A stretch of 64,000 nucleotides of DNA from Hypomesus transpacificus (taxonomy: Eukaryota; Chordata; Actinopteri; Osmeriformes; Osmeridae), in assembly GCF_021917145.1 (NCBI RefSeq), contig NW_025813742.1:241327-305326 (forward strand). Reading direction: 5' to 3'. A program made the position numbers and the translations under genes. Under the pieces are notes generated by a model. The model worked only from the letters and a program-made list of their open reading frames with translations. It made no database searches and was not told where the DNA came from. Position 1 is the first letter of the stretch, and the number at the start of each line of letters is the position of its first letter. Of this stretch, positions 62,801 through 64,000 are shown in pieces.

Positions 62801-63853
62801 TCCTTAACAACTGCCTAAATGCCAGTGTTGCTGTTTCCATGTGAATGCAGTCACATGCATGAGAAGTATTTTTATAATTGTATATACTGTATGTTTAATG
62901 CAAGTACTAAACACCTGAACACTCTACATTACATCTCCACAATAAATGTGGAAAAAATGTATTTGTACCTGGCTTTGATCAAAGCGTCCGTTGTGTGTGA
63001 ACATGCTTTGTGGCGGCAGGCCGGCAGCATGGTTAGCATCTACAGTGGGGAACACGGAGACGTGGAGGTGAAAGGCTCCATCCAGCTCGCTCTGAACTAC
63101 GTGCAGAAGCTCGGAGAGTTCCACATCTTCGTGGTCCACTGCAGGGAGCTGGCCGTCGCAGACCCCAAGAAGAACCGCTCCAATCCGTAGGTCTTCTGCT
63201 TCTCAGGGGTTCTCAAGTTCTAGAACGTAGTTCTACCCCCCCATGGGTTATAGCAGCAGTTATGTACCATGTGTTGATTATATCATCTGACCCCTCTTGT
63301 CAGGCTCAAGTGCCCCCTCTCAGGCCCGACTTGCAAATTGCATTTTATTTTTCTTAACTAGCTGTAATCTAACGGTACTGTGCAGCGCCTCAGAAGCTGT
63401 TGTGTGTGTGTGGACATGTGTGTGATCTGTGTGTGTGTATGTGTCTGTTTGTTTATTCTTTTTCAGTTATATAAAATGTTACCTTTTACCTGACAAGGCA
63501 AAGATGGGCAAGAAAAAGACCAGTGTGAAAAACAAGACCCTGAACCCCACCTACAATGAAATCCTGAGGGTAAGAACTCCTATAACAGCTAAAGAAAAGA
63601 TAAAATAACCACCCAGTGTCTACAAACCTGCTGTTTGGAAACCAAGAACATTTCACCCAACCACGGATGGTGCTGATCTCTCCCCTTACAGTTTAAAGTA
63701 ACCATGGAGACCTTGAAGACCCAGAAGCTTAACGTGTCTGTGTGGCACAACGATAACTTCGGACGTAACAACTTCCTTGGAGAGTTGGAGCTGGACTTGA
63801 CGGAGTGGGACTTTAACAACACTCAGATAAACGAGTACACCTTGAAACCAAGA
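53832..63853 (+). CDS. sytl2: Synaptotagmin-like protein 2 (Slp2-type Rab27 effector), 3' end outside window
   Basis: Thirteen exons are visible: 53832-53932, 54247-54398, 54770-54893, 56064-56121, 56289-56394, 57223-57888, 58484-60733, 61509-61616, 62197-62279, 62669-62785, 63020-63186, 63467-63569 and 63692-63853. They give 1399 aa in phase; the C2B domain must follow beyond the window. The N-terminal Slp homology domain ([10 protein letters not shown], then [22 protein letters not shown]) has no zinc finger between its two helices, as in Slp1/Slp2. The motifs RGILKRNSS (about 245-253) and KQVRF (297-301, an RVxF-like PP1-docking form) follow, then the giant exon 7. C2A begins at about 1270; most Ca2+-ligand aspartates are replaced (SNPY instead of SDPY, HND in loop 3), consistent with Ca2+-independent lipid binding. 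Known role: links Rab27 vesicles to the plasma membrane. Exon 6 and 7 donors have alternatives. sytl2 is favoured over sytl1; the fish a/b copy is undecided. Confidence 0.88.
60775..61508 (+). other. sytl2 intron 7, AT-rich
   Basis: The frame of exon 7 stays open to a TGA at 60772-60774. The intron after the chosen donor (60734) is AT-rich and has several AATAAA/ATTAAA-like signals (for example at about 61284-61289 and 61306-61311). An isoform that ends in this region by intronic polyadenylation is possible but not shown. Confidence 0.35.
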
Positions 63854-64000
63854 GTAGGTTGTGAGAGAGGAAGTGTCTTACTTAAGACAAGGTGTTTGTA
63901 GATTGTGTTGACGGTTGCCTTGGCAATAATCCCTCATTTCTATCGACAGGAAGTGATGTTCACAGTGTAGGGGTTATGGGTAGATCAATTGTGACTGGGT

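Overview
This is a window of vertebrate nuclear DNA, almost certainly from a ray-finned (teleost) fish. The genes have many short exons with GT-AG introns and encode proteins with closest recognisable relatives in bony fish. The non-coding DNA is full of microsatellites, minisatellites, tRNA-derived SINEs with a 'catttagcagacgctcttatcc' tail, and small DNA transposons, as is common in fish. The SINE type suggests a smelt/salmonid-like lineage, but that is a weak inference. No bacterial, viral or CRISPR-type system was found.

Six protein-coding genes can be reconstructed exon by exon: crx/otx5 (minus, 2397-4339), kptn (plus, 13340-16924), nova2 (plus, 18035-33804), alkbh6 (plus, 43716-45330), capns1 (plus, 46852-49733) and a sytl2-type synaptotagmin-like gene (plus, from 53832, running off the right edge). 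Exon phases close in every case. Predicted lengths are 295, 436, 498, 236 and 216 aa for the five complete genes, plus at least 1399 aa for sytl2. From memory, the human orthologues of crx, kptn, nova2, alkbh6 and capns1 lie on 19q13, while SYTL2 is on chromosome 11.

Layout: 1-2396 is repeat-rich sequence downstream of crx. 4340-13339 is intergenic and holds very long GA/CA/GT/GTCT tracts, a seven-copy minisatellite and two related Tc1/IS630-like DNA transposons (9104-10284 and 10492-12929). kptn carries a minisatellite that has multiplied its own exon-4 splice donor. nova2 has two large introns containing a SINE, a hAT-type MITE with an intact 8-bp target duplication, a possible second first exon, and a 380-nt polypyrimidine tract before its last exon. 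33805-43715 is AT-rich, without genes, and probably includes a long nova2 3' UTR. alkbh6 and capns1 are compact. capns1 contains an intron with the hallmarks of the minor (U12) spliceosome. sytl2 has a 2.25-kb exon with an in-phase internal donor.

The genes do not form a pathway: a photoreceptor/pineal homeodomain factor, an mTORC1-regulatory KICSTOR subunit, a neuronal splicing factor, a 2OG dioxygenase-family protein, the calpain regulatory subunit and a Rab27 effector. The notable observations concern gene architecture (duplicated splice donor, U12 intron, alternative donors, possible NOVA autoregulatory YCAY cluster) and transposon structure, not a new system.
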